From Sclerodactyla briareus (taxonomy: Eukaryota; Echinodermata; Holothuroidea; Dendrochirotida; Sclerodactylidae): a stretch of DNA of 64,000 bases. The notes below the pieces were generated by a model that saw only the letters and a list, made by a program, of their open reading frames with translations, did not search any database and had not been told where the DNA came from. The stretch spans positions 112,234 to 176,233 of the forward strand of contig JAODTK010001976.1 of assembly GCA_026419785.1 (NCBI GenBank), in the 5' to 3' direction. Shown here piece after piece: positions 12,265 to 23,148 of the stretch. Within the stretch, counting starts at the first letter, position 1; each line of letters opens with the position of its first letter. A program made the position numbers and the translations under genes.

Positions 12265-12830
12265 TTCATCCAACAGGTCCGGGTGGTGAAATCTCAGAGT
12301 ACATATCCGCGAGTTGGGGGAGGAGGAAAGGATTACTACACTTTTTTTCATTCTTTTTAGGCTTCTGTATATTCACGTATTCATGTTGTGAGATGCGACT
12401 AGGGAATAGCACGTGTGTGTTGGATGTGGACTTGAAGAGGATTGAGGTATAGAATTCGATACTTTGTCCCCCTTGCAACAATAGATTATCTCTAATTTAC
12501 ATAATATTGATCGCATTCATTTTTAACTTCGACCGGACTGCACACAAACCACCTGGGTTGTAGCCATGCCAACGGGTGCTAATACACTTTTCATCTAGGC
12601 CGCTGTATATTCACGTATTCATGTTGTGAGATGCGACTAGGGAATAGCACGTATGTGTTGGATGTGTACTCAAAGAGGACTTGTGAGGTGGTAATTCGAG
12701 ACTCGGTCTCCTTTGAACAGTATTTCTTCTCATTTACATAATATTGATCACATTCATTTTTTAGCTTCGACCGAACTGCACAAAAACGAACTGGGTTGTA
12801 TTCATGCAAACGACGGCGACAACATAAGCA
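12265..12830. repeat. Tandem duplication, two units about 238 bp apart
   Basis: The block starting CTGTATATTCACGTATTC at 12,365 is repeated at 12,603. Both run through GATGCGACTAGGGAATAG to a shared ATTTACATAATATTGATC and CTTCGACCG(G/A)ACTGCAC. The copies are highly similar but carry scattered substitutions and small indels. No open frame spans a unit. Confidence 0.85.
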
Positions 12831-13129
12831 CGGTCCACCTTCAAACGTTCCCTCTCTATTCTACATACTCACCTGCTGTCACAGACGGCTGCATGACAAA
12901 CCCAGATTCTTCAGAACACAAGATAGAGGAGGAAAACAGACAATTTTGTAGGAATAATATATTACTATTAAACTTGAGCCGATTCCTCGACAGAACAATA
13001 CAAGCCGCTTCGGACTTATCCTAAGGTGGGCTAGAATAGAAATATAAAATCAGTCCCTATATTCCTAATTACTCGGAACCTTCCTGAAGACCTCAAATGA
13101 AGCCAATATCGCCCCTGTGTTATTCCCTA

Positions 13130-13595
13130 TGTTGTAAATCTCTCATGGGTGTTTCCGTGTGACCCTCCCCAAGACCTGAAAAATACACGGGGACAGTTCA
13201 GAAGCTCGCCGAAGGAGCCGCCGCAGTTCAGCCGCAGCGCCCGACCTCCTGTTCGGCGTGTGACGTCTGAGCTCCTTCAATCGGCTCCAGCAACGAATGC
13301 TCCTCCTCCAACCAGCGGGATGCGCCCGGCAGTAGACCAGCGATGAGTTCTCGTGGCCTCGCCCCTCATCTCCCAACGCTTATCAGGTAGGAGATTCAAG
13401 ATGCCCTTGTAACGGGACGGACGCTTAACGGGAGCTCACCAGAAAATGTGATTTTATTTACTTTCCACCGATCACAATCCAACCCATCATTTTCCTAACG
13501 CGACCAATTACCTTTTGCGGGTGCTTCCTGGTAGATTTCAAAGGAAAGCCTGCAAAAATAAAAACAAACCGGCGTAACAGATACTATTTGAAGCC
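13130..13595 (+). other. GC-rich leader upstream of the L1/Tx1-like element
   Basis: A GC-rich, CpG-containing stretch at 13,190-13,400 ends shortly before the ORF1-like start. Its position suits the 5' UTR of the retrotransposon that follows. No sequence motif proves this. Confidence 0.35.
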
Positions 13596-14275
13596 ATGGC
13601 TAGTAACCAGCCTAACACACAAACACAACCGCCTAGGACTCGCTCACGTGAGTGAAGCCCGTGCCAACAAGGATGCACCAGACTGGAGAGATGCCTTCCA
13701 GGAGTTTGAAGCGGCCTCTCGTCACAAATTTGAAAAGATGATCTCTGAATTAGAGGATAATCTCGGGAAGGCAATTGGACACCTGTCAACGCGTATCAAA
13801 GAACTAGAAAAGAAAGAGGATGTTTCGGCAAAACATCTTGAGTGGGTTTCGAAAGAGGTGGAAGGATTAACTACGACGATAGAGACGAATGCGGAACACA
13901 TAAACAGACTGGAGAGAGAGTCGAGAACAAATAATTTCCGTGTCGTCAGGCTGCAAAGGGAAGACGTGAGAATTGTCGAACCCTGTAATGGAGAAAGTAA
14001 TTCTGAAGCTGCCCAAAGGGAACCGCTTCAATGTAGACAGCTGTCGACGGGAGGGGAACGCTTCGGAGGGCCAGATCCCCCCCCCCCCATATTGTAGTCC
14101 ATTGCGCTTCTCATCGTGATAAAATACACGTCATGACATCCTGGCGAGCTGCCTTAAACAGTTAAAGGACCAAGGCTCCTTTCTAGTCGACGACCTCACG
14201 AAAGCTGATCTAGCTGAAAAGCGAGCAAACACATCTCGGGTCAAAGAGCTGTTTGACCAGGGCATATTATGGATA
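13596..14275 (+). pseudogene. L1/Tx1-like retrotransposon ORF1 (RNA-binding protein), broken
   Basis: A likely start ATG at 13,596 reads MASNQPNTQTQPPRTRSRE and then shifts frame. A following open stretch to about 14,000 is a strongly charged coiled coil with heptad-like spacing (KFEKMISELEDNLGKA..., IKELEKKEDVSAKHLEW). It ends in RLERESRTNNFRVVRL, which matches the (R)RxNxRIxGL junction between coiled coil and RNA-recognition domain of L1 ORF1 proteins. After another shift come LKQLKDQGSFLVDDLTKADL and VKELFDQGI, matching the C-terminal domain. ORF1 proteins bind the element RNA as trimers. At least two frameshifts and a C-run near 14,083-14,091 leave it non-functional. It lies directly upstream of an ORF2 in the same orientation. 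Confidence 0.8.
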
Positions 14276-14639
14276 CTTTACTGGTGTTAACTCTGTCGGC
14301 GATGCTGCCCTGTATTATCCAAAGCCTTCTGGAGCGGTTTTTCGTTCCACCTGAGGAGGGATATAACGGGATTCTTCGTCTCTTGGACGTTTTCTTTCAC
14401 TTTATTTTTTACTCATCCAGAGGATTTATATTGGAATATTTCTCGTATCAGCAAGGTATGTTGCTTTGTTTTTATTGCTATCCTAGCATTTTAGTGACCC
14501 TATGATTCCCCTAAATTACTTGCTGTTTTCAGAGCAATGTATACAAAGAAAAATCAATGAAAATAATAGGATATGAGTTTAATATTTTGTACCGTTAATG
14601 ACAGAAGTGTAAGGACTAAGACAGTCTGCTACGCGAAGA

Positions 14640-17600
14640 CTAATTTTTGCCTTTATTCATATTCACAATATTGGCATTTGTTTCTTGCAAAAAACTCATT
14701 GTGTAGCACATGATGAAAGGTTCTGGTCGAATGATTGGGGTGGTAAAACCTTTTTTGCAAATGGGTGGAATGATAGCATAGGTGTTATGATTCTTTTTAA
14801 GCTCTCTTTGTCTTTTGACATTATGAAAAGCGAAATTGATAAGGGTGGGCGATATCTCATCTCTGACATTAAAATCAATAATCTTATACTCACTATCATT
14901 AAAGTTTATTGTCCAAATATTGATGACCCTACATTTTACAATTACTTTGTGCAAAAGATAAGTAATTTAGAGGGTGATAAAATAATATTTGGTGGTGACT
15001 TTGATTTTGTTTTTAATTTTGAATTGGATAAAACGAATGGAAACATCACACAAACTTTAAGGCCCGTAAGGAATGCCTGAATTTAATGTTATTTTGTGAC
15101 TTAGTCGATATTTGGAGAGAAAGTTATCCAGTACCAAAACAGTATACCTGGAAGTCCAATGTTAACAAAGATGTGTATTGCCGCTCAGATTTTTTCCTGG
15201 TTTCAAAGACTTTAGTGACAAGTACCTCTCAGGCAGTCAGGATAATCTTATTACTGGGTTAAGGTCTGATCATTCTCTTGTTCTACTTACTATGCAGACT
15301 ACAGATAAAAGAGAAGGGCCTGAGTTTTGGAAAATTAATAACTCATTAATAGAAATATATATTATATAATATTAAAAAGATATGTGATATGTGAGTTTTT
15401 GAAATAATAATATTCGTAAAATTAGTATGCGTTTCAGCAAGGATTTGGCAAGACGGAGAAGGCGTGGGGAGAAGAACCTTCTCAAGTTCATTGACAGCCT
15501 AGAATTTATTTTTAATGTTTGGGATAACAATACCAATGCGCTACTAAATGAAACACAAAATTAACTACTTCCGATTTACCTTTTTAAGTTAAAAGGATTT
15601 CAGCTTAGATCCCGCGCCAGGTGGATCGAGTATGGTGAGAAAAGTAGTAAATACTTCCTAAATTTAGAAAGGAGACACAAAAAGTTAAAGTAAAGACGAT
15701 GGTACTCGCATTTATTCTACACAGGGTTTTCCCGCAGTGCTGTTAGACAAGGCATGTCTCCTCAAATGTCTCACGCTACCCACGTGTAAAAGTGGTACCT
15801 GCGAGGTAACGGAAGTAGGCGCCGCTGCGTTGGCTGCCAGGGGTGTAGTTGGTCGTGAGCGAACGTGCACTCTGGGTGGTGCGGGCAAGGTCTTCATCAG
15901 GTTACCAATGACCAGGGGATTAGGTCGCTAGTCGTGTGAGGAGGCGCGGCCTTGATAGAAGACTATAAACCCGAATCTTAATCTTAATCTTAACTAATGA
16001 AGTTTCAGAATTCTATAGAGATTTATGTTCATCAGATGATCTTAACCCCCTGCATTTTATGAATGATTTCAATTTTGATTGTACTCTTACTGAATTAGAG
16101 GCCCAATCCTGTATGGTGAATTGACACTCACTTAATTTCATTAGCATTGAAAGAAATGAGCTCTGACAACACTCCTGGTTCGGATGGTTTGTCCACAGAT
16201 TTCTATAAAGCCTTTTGGCATTTAATTGGCCCCTTTGTTGTAGATTCTTTTAATTATGCATTTCATGTTGGTACGTTGACTACCGAACAGTCACGGGGTA
16301 TTATTAAAGTGATTCCAAAACCAAGAAGGGATTCAATTAAAATAAAAAAATCTTCGTCCAATCACTTTACTGAATGCAGATTATAAAATTGTCGCTGAAG
16401 CTATGGCTATTCGAATGAAGCCGGTTTGGCCAATATTATTGGAACAAATCAAACAGGGTTTTCAATGAATAGATTCATCGGCGAGAACGTAAGATTTACG
16501 CTTGATTTAATTGACTACTGTAATGACATGGATCTTCCTGTGTTGTTGTTTTTTATTGGTCGATTTTGAAAAGGCCTTTGATACACTTGAATGGCCTTTT
16601 TTTAAAGCATTGTTTGTCAAATCGAATTTTGGTACGAATTTCTTACGATGGGTGCATACATTTCAGGTGAATAGTTCAGCTTGTGTGGTGAACAATGGTT
16701 ACTCTTCCTATGCTTTCGAATTGAAAATGGGTGTTAGACAAAGATGCCCATTGAGCCCCTATCTTTTTATTGTAGCTGTCGAAAGCTTAGCACAGAAAAT
16801 AAACAATGGTGGTATAATTGAAGGCCCTCAAGTGTCGGGGGAGGAAGTGAGGATTAGTCAATTTGCAGATGACACAACTATTTATTTGGATAACAGGGAA
16901 GATTATTTAATAGAGATCATTCGTATCCTAAACGACTTTCATAAATCCTCTGGTTTGAAAGTCAACTTTGAGAAAACAATCATTTTTCCTTTGGGTCCAT
17001 TCGCTCATACAAAACTTTTATTCGCCGACAACGCACTTTTCACTTGGTCGTTGGGACCGGTTACCGGTTACTAATTATCTCGCCTAATAAGGCAATTAAA
17101 TTCTTGGTCGTATAGGGGATTTAACACCGATTGGTAGGAACATAATTTTTAAAACATTTGCACTTTCTAATCTTGTTACCTTTTTCAGACTCTACCAACC
17201 CCACCTAAAAGTTTTATTACGACTGTAAATACTATTATGTTTAATTTCATTAGGAGTGATGAACCGGATATAGTAAACCGACAGACAATGGCGAGTCCAG
17301 TTGAATTGGGTGGATTCAAGGTAACTCATATTGGAAATTTTATTCATAGTTCGAAGATCACGTGGGTGTGGAGAGTAACGGTGCCTGGAGACCTTGAGGG
17401 ATTATTTTTGAGAGATGCGAGAAAAGTCTTTCATTTCAAGTGCAATTTCAAGACTGATAATATTCCGGCATTAAAAAATACGTTTGTGTATGATGTTTGT
17501 AGAGACTGGTCTATTTTCAGTTTCAAAAAGTCGATACAATTTTTTGAGAAAGATATAATTTGGAATAACTCTGACATCAAGATCAATAATAGTACTGTCT

Positions 17601-18522
17601 TTTATAACTTTATGCATAAAAAAGGATTAATTATGTACATGATCTATATTATAATGATGGGTCTCTCCGCCAATATAGGCAGTTAGTTAAGGACTACAAT
17701 TCGAGTCACTTCCTTTTATGATATATAATGGGTTAATTTCGGCTATCCCTATACACTCGAAGGAAACATTTATTGAAATAATTCGTTCCTAAACTTTAAA
17801 GAGGACGTGATTGTTAAGTTGTATAGCCAGTGTCATATTTCTCAGTGGGCCTATGATACTATAATGATGATGATTATAAACCACTTATTTCACTTCAAAA
17901 ATGGAAATATGATTTTAATGCTACGAAATAGTCGTATATTTTTTTCTAATGTTTGGTATTCAGTGAGAGATTCTAAATTGCATTATTTTCAATTTCGGTA
18001 TTTACATAGAATATTGGGTACTAATACTCGGCTATTCATGATGAAGATGATAGAAAGTCCTTTCTGTGTTTTCTGTCAAATTTGCCAAGAAACAATAGAA
18101 CATCTCTTTCGGGACTGTCATATTACGTCGTCCTCTATTTTAGATGTAATAGCTAAGTATATGGATACATGCTTTTTATCTTCGAGAGAAGATGTTTTCT
18201 TTGGCTATAAGCAATTGCGGAAGCATCCGTACAATATCTTGATCTATACCATATGAAATTTACATTTTCAAGTGCAAACTGGAAAAAAGTTTCATAATAT
18301 TAACGAATTTGACCATTATTTTAGATTTGCTCTTAACATTGAAAAGTTCATCTCTAAAAACCCAGTGGGGAAAAGATATTTCAGTTGTAATCAATTGTTT
18401 AGTTTATTCATATCACGTGAGGATGATATTCAATATGTCATTTTTGTCAATCTGCAAGTTTTTTTAGTTAAGTTATACACAGCAATGTTACCTGACGAAA
18501 ATGTTAACAGATATGTGGAATA
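14640..18522 (+). pseudogene. L1/Tx1-like retrotransposon ORF2: AP-endonuclease, reverse transcriptase, zinc knuckle; broken
   Basis: Domains in order: an APE-type endonuclease (about 14,665-15,370) with FLQKTHC, then GVMILFK, VYCPN and GGDFDFVFN; a linker ARWIEYGEKSSKYFLNLERR (about 15,616-15,675); reverse transcriptase (about 16,000-17,070) with NTPGSDGLSTDFYKAFW, LVDFEKAFDTLEW, GVRQRCPLSPYLF and the catalytic FADD (QFADDTTIYL, about 16,859-16,888); a C-terminal CxxC...HLFxxCH zinc knuckle (PFCVFCQICQETIEHLFRDC, about 18,059-18,118); and an end typical of Tx1-type ORF2. The protein would nick target DNA and prime reverse transcription from it. Frameshifts and stops separate the domains. The endonuclease Glu (normally LQETH) is Lys. 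A SINE interrupts the RT at 15,723-15,994. Clade assignment to L1/Tx1 rests on motif style only. Confidence 0.88.
15723..15994 (+). repeat. tRNA-related SINE (family A copy 2) nested in LINE ORF2
   Basis: The LINE reading frame is intact up to KDDGTRIYSTQ (ending about 15,722) and resumes after the insertion as TNEVSEFYRDLCSSDDLNP (from about 15,995). The intervening DNA has the same body as the 4.5 kb SINE in the opposite orientation (GCAAGGTCTTCATCAGGTTACCAATGxCxxGGG) and ends in three TCTTAA-type repeats (about 15,976-15,994). The tRNA head is missing, so this copy is 5'-truncated. Clear target-site duplications were not found by eye. Confidence 0.8.
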
Positions 18523-18759
18523 AATGAATGGGGAAAAAAGGTAGGAGGTCCCCACAACTTTCCCAGGAACAGCCACTGATCGGACGGCGGGACATATGAA
18601 CGAAACGAGACAAAAACCAAAACGTCAACTTTTAAATCGGAACGTCAACCACGAACCCACGGACACAGCTCCTCATTCGACCTCGAATGGTCTTGAATGA
18701 TCACTCAATGACCTTCAAAATTTTTGTCAGTGCTCAGTGCAGGCTAGGCTTGGCTCATT

Positions 18760-19046
18760 TTAGAGAGCTTATCTGGACTTGCTGACTCCCTTGCTACATG
18801 TTGGCTGTTCTACAGAGATAAGAAGTAATTTAAAAAATTGCTCTTACTGAGAGCTCAATGGAAATGGCTGTGGGGAAGACTAATTGGGGTAATTAACCTG
18901 ATCGCATGTACGGTTTAGAAGTTATGAGTGAATGTGACGAACAGATCGGACGAACGATCGAACGAATCAACGAACGAACGAATTAACGACCGAACGGACG
19001 TTGAGGCATGATGACTTATAGAGCTGTTGCCCGCAGCTTAAATGTT
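18760..19046 (+). repeat. Interspersed repeat B, copy 1, with GAAC-rich tract
   Basis: Contains GGAAGACTAATTGGGGTAAT, a CGCATGTAC(G/A)GTT block, a GAACGAACGAAC-type microsatellite (18,940-19,000) and CATGATGACTTATAGAGCTG. All four blocks recur in the same order on the minus strand at 28,080-27,785. No protein is encoded. The family is not identified. Confidence 0.7.
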
Positions 19047-19049
19047 ACT

Positions 19050-20980
19050 CTGCAACTAACCAATGACACCCACCTACAACTATCCGATATGTTAGTTACG
19101 AGGGTTTGGAGACAAAGGGACGAAATAAGGGCAGACGAGTGTAGCAATTCAGGTATGTGTGAAACACCATTAGCATACGTTGAAAATGACGAATTTATCG
19201 AAGCTTGGACTTCATTGGAGAAATTGACTCTAATAATCATGTTATTTTGATAATCATACTGATAATTTTGATGGTATTTCTACCTACAGGTTGTTAGCAC
19301 GTTAGCAACCCACAACATGCAATCAGGGACACACCAGCCGAATAAGTATTTTACTACTATTCGTGATTTCTTGAATTCTGACAGTAGGATCGAACTGAGC
19401 TGTTACTAACTAGTGATTCCAATGTTCATGCATATGTTCTGAATGACCGTGATGCTGCCAAGATTCTCAATTCATTCGACACATCCGTGAGCCCACACAT
19501 ACCTGTATTGACACCCTGGATCTACTCATCACCATATAATAACCATAACTGATTATTTGACTAGATATAAACTTGATAACATTTAGTAGTGTCTAGATTC
19601 CACGGCGATCAACAGAACTGTGCGAAGGTTGTTTACTCCCAATGAGAATTAGTGTACCACTAAGCATAACACCGAGGTACCAACGTTTGTGTCCTGAAAG
19701 CGCAACCCATTGGCATCTGCCACAGATATACTCTCAATTGCAGTAGTTGCAGTTTTATGCTGCATTTCCTCCTTTCAACACGGTGAGACTGTGCCTCCGG
19801 AAGATGGAAGAGAACAGAACGACCGGTGTTCCGATAGTACCTCCTTGGTCAGCCAATCCATAGTTCGATAGTTATTAGAGGTCCTCGCGGCTCCTCGTTC
19901 GTCATCCCCATATAGGAGGAAACGTTAACGTTGCCATTGAGTGGACGAAATACCCCCCCCCCCCCCTCCCACACCACCTGAAGTTGGGGCCTCCTTCCTT
20001 TCCGAGACGCCATTGCTGAGCGAGGCATTCCGACAAAAGCAGTCGATATTGCCCTTGCCGCGTGGTGAGCTAGTACCCAGTGACATTACTGTTCCTCGAT
20101 CAAAATATGGTTCTTGTTATGTAGTAAGAGAATTATTGATCCATTTCTGCCCTTTCCTAGCTCTTTTAACTCCGCATAAAGGTTCGTTAACATTCAAATT
20201 GTGGCGCCTATTGCTTCAGTGACTGTCCAAAAAATGTCAACTGTTATCCTTACTCGATTCGTCCAATATGAAGAAGTTGAATCGACGTTTCGTATTTTAT
20301 CTCAATGATAGGATCAAGCATTCGGGGCCAGGTAAACATGGATTCAGTGTAACCCTCTGCAAGTATAGTGATTTGTTTATTTGTGAGCTATACGAGTCCA
20401 CACGGCCTGGTTTCAGCAGAAACGCTCAGCAGATTGATCAAATCTGTTAACTGCAGAGGAAATGGAATACGAATATTATATTAGGAGAAATGTTTCAATT
20501 CTCAACACATTCTATCGACAACTCAGTTTTATAATAAGCCGGTATGTTTGGTTACTTACAGCATTTGCTAAGTCTGATATCAGAAGGTCTGCGTCACAAT
20601 GAAGTTATACGGTCATGGGAAGGTAAGCGTTAGTGTTGTGCCTTCTCTTACTCAATGAGTGTATCTCCAGTGGCTAGTCGATAAATTCAAAACGAGCCCT
20701 ATGGAGTTTGATAATAATTTTAGCGCGGTCTCTCCTTGACATCAGAATAAGAGCAAGCCCACGCTTTCAGGGTTCATATACTAGAGAAAACTAGTTATCG
20801 GAGATCTCGAGTATCACGTGATACACAGAGTTGTTCAGCACAGTGCTCCTTCTGAGATTAGCTGCGAGTCGACACTTTCATGGTGATCGTTCGTTTTGCT
20901 CCTGCTGCTCCTCATTTATGGTACGGCGTTCCTGACTCCATTCCTTTGGCTCCATCTGTGGCTACCTCAATGTCCCGCCA
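19050..20980. other. Non-coding interval, nothing recognised
   Basis: Open frames on both strands at 19,008-19,250 and one at 19,941-20,222 carry no recognisable motif. A C-run sits at about 19,953-19,966. No repeat partner was spotted elsewhere in the window. Confidence 0.4.
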
Positions 20981-20983
20981 TAA

Positions 20984-21040
20984 AAGTTGTTGTTGTTGTT
21001 GGTGGTGATGGTGGTGGTGGTGTTGGTGGTGGTGGTGAAT
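20984..21040 (+). repeat. (GTT)n(GGT)n microsatellite
   Basis: An imperfect trinucleotide tract passes from GTT to GGT/GAT units. It would encode Val/Gly runs, but nothing suggests it is translated. Confidence 0.85.
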
Positions 21041-21803
21041 ATACATCAAATACACGAAAACTGCGAATCTCGTGGAGAAACTTCAATATGACGCCCGTGA
21101 CTCACACGGGGAATATTGGAACAGGACACCGTTGATGACAAACTTTCGGTACGGAACCGATTTTCCGGGATTCTTTCGGGCTCCAAGTGATGGCCCACCT
21201 CCTGTGAGTTCGATGATCACAACATTGGATGAGGTTAAGCTTGCAACTGTGTTATTTCAGCACATTATATCGTAATGTCAGTATCGTATACAGGTATAGT
21301 AGATACGCACAATATTCGATGAATAAGTAATGGGACTAACTGAATTTTAACGTAAGAACAAAAGAGAAAAATGGCCATCAGCAGTCAGACTTTGGTCCAA
21401 ATTGTTTTCATTCCGGGAGTGAACAAGGGTTGTGAGTAATACATACATTGGAATATTGTTAACTACCTGCAAAGAGGGTTCAGGTAGAGCACTGCTTGAA
21501 ACTGATCATGACCCAACACCACAATCCAGTCCTATATGGTTTGTCGGTCATATGCATCTACATATGCCTGCCCACATTGTACAATTGGTGTCCTTGTAGA
21601 CGAATCGGTGGTCAGGAGAGAAGGAAATTACTACAATAATAATAAACTTTTGCCAAAAAAATCCGTACCTCCTGTGAGAGGTCCTCGTCAGAGGAGAAGG
21701 TACACTTTCAACGAAGGCACGGTCACCATTAAAAAGAATAATTATACAATTCGACAGGGATTGGGAGATCAGATTAGCTGATTTGATCATATCTTTGTGT
21801 ATG

Positions 21804-22089
21804 TAAGGCCGGGGGTTCATTGATGCGTATGCTATGCGAAAAGATCATAAAAAGGCAGCAGCCATAGAATTCATCCGTGGTGATACGCATCCGCATACGC
21901 ATTGGTACATGTGCCTATTTCGCCTATTCAGCGTTGGTTTGCCCTAGTTTACGAATTTTTGGCTTCTGTGGAACCAATATCTATCTTTGCGAACTGAATA
22001 GAACATTTTCACACACTAGCCCCCAGCTCAGTTCACGTAAATTGACGATTTTCCACATACGCATACGCATCTATGGAATCCTAGCCTTA
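21804..22089. mobile_element. Short TIR element (MITE-like), family A copy 1
   Basis: The left end (TAAGGCCGGGGGTTCATTGATGCGTATG) and right end (CATACGCATCTATGGAATCCTAGCCTTA) are imperfect inverted repeats. The interior of about 230 bp carries subterminal GCATCCGCATACGCATTGG motifs and no open frame. It abuts copy 2 directly, sharing the TTA at 22,087-22,089. TWA flanks of this kind are typical of PIF/Harbinger-type transposons, so this is probably a non-autonomous derivative mobilised in trans. No transposase is in the window. Confidence 0.75.
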
Positions 22090-22487
22090 GGCTGGGATTC
22101 CATAGATGCGTATGCGTATCCGGGCGGGGATGTCAGAATCACATATTTATGAAAACAAACGTTTATTTCAAAAGAGAAAACACTATAAGTGTATACGAAA
22201 AGACCATGAAAAGGCAGCAGCCCATGCATGTTTTCATTGCTTTGCTTTTTAAGGAAGATATTCCATAGAATTAATTCGCGGTGATACGCATCCGCATACG
22301 CATTGGTACATGTGCTTTTCCCGCTTATTCGGTGTTGGGTTGCCTTAATTTATGAATGTTTAGCTTCTGTGGAACCAATATCTATCTTTGCGAACTGAAT
22401 AGAACATTTTCAAACACTAGCCCCCAGCTCAGTTCACGTAAATTGACGATTTTCCACATACGCATACGCATCTATGGAATCCCAGCC
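22090..22487. mobile_element. Short TIR element (MITE-like), family A copy 2
   Basis: Near-perfect terminal inverted repeats GGCTGGGATTCCATAGATGCGTATGCGTAT / ATACGCATACGCATCTATGGAATCCCAGCC bound about 400 bp. The flanks are TTA (22,087-22,089) and TAA (22,488-22,490). The interior matches copy 1 over most of its length but has additional sequence near 22,145-22,260. It contains the complement of AATAAA at 22,162-22,167, about 510 bp downstream of the DHRS4-like stop codon, so it could supply a poly(A) signal to that gene. Confidence 0.8.
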
Positions 22488-22671
22488 TAACTCTTCTTCC
22501 TGACGATTCTCACATCCTAATGTTCTAGTCCTTTTTCTTTTCAGTAAGTGATAAATAACCGTATTATCAGGAGCAGATCACGAAGCCATTACTTCCTGGT
22601 AAACTATCTTCGATGCTCTTGTATTAGAGTCATTAATAGTTGAATTACTGAAACGTGGCATCCAGTGTTGA

Positions 22672-22786
22672 TTAGAGTCTATGCGAAAACCCACCGCAGA
22701 CGGTGACACAATCCCCGGTAATGAATGAGGCGTCATCGGACAGGAGAAACGCTACTACTGACGCACACTCCTCCGGCTCAGCAGAT
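22672..22786 (-). CDS. DHRS4: DHRS4-like SDR, last coding exon
   Basis: The minus-strand exon follows a good 3' splice site (TTTCTTACTCAG). It begins with the third base of an Arg codon split across the intron and then reads [29 protein letters not shown] and CGGFSHRL before TAA. This is the C-terminal part of a classical SDR: the (E)PEExAxxVxFLxSDxASxITG block contributes to the substrate/cofactor lobe. DHRS4 proteins (NADPH-dependent retinal/carbonyl reductases) usually end in SRL, a peroxisomal PTS1. HRL here fits the permissive PTS1 pattern, so a peroxisomal location is likely. The phase matches the exon at 23,087-23,148 exactly. The nearest AATAAA on this strand lies inside a MITE about 0.5 kb downstream. 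Assignment to the SDR family is firm and to DHRS4 good. Confidence 0.9.
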
Positions 22787-23086
22787 CTGAGTAAGAAACA
22801 GTTTTTGAGAGTTCGTTAAAAAGTTCAAAAATATCGTCCAATAGATCATCCGAGCCCAGTTCCATTTAATCTACAAGGATGGCCTCTTTGACATTAGGCG
22901 TCCTTCGACCGGAAACGAATAACTAACTAGAAGCACTGTCCCGTCCGTGGGCCAATATAAATAACTCTGTGGTTTGCAGCTCATTGACGCTGCTGCCCCT
23001 ACTTACTCTGGATAACATTTACATCACAAATTTTGTTAGTCTGCACATGCACAACAATAGGAGATCACTTTTTCTTCTCAACTTAC

Positions 23087-23148
23087 CTCTTCAAATATTT
23101 GACGAAGGATATACCCAGAACCTCGGTCATGTCAACCCCAGGGATCAT
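23087..23148 (-). CDS. DHRS4: DHRS4-like SDR, penultimate exon
   Basis: A 62-base minus-strand exon sits between a strong acceptor (TTTTTTTTCCTCAG) and a strong donor (GTAAGT). It reads MIPGVDMTEVLGISFVKYLK plus AG, the first two bases of the Arg codon completed by the next exon. It starts in phase 0, directly continuing the ...TDFLRK end of the 24,527-24,661 exon. In classical SDRs this segment is the flexible substrate-binding loop after the VAPGxxxT motif and is poorly conserved, so identity rests on splice signals and phase. The 300-bp intron to the last exon is the shortest in the gene. Confidence 0.85.
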
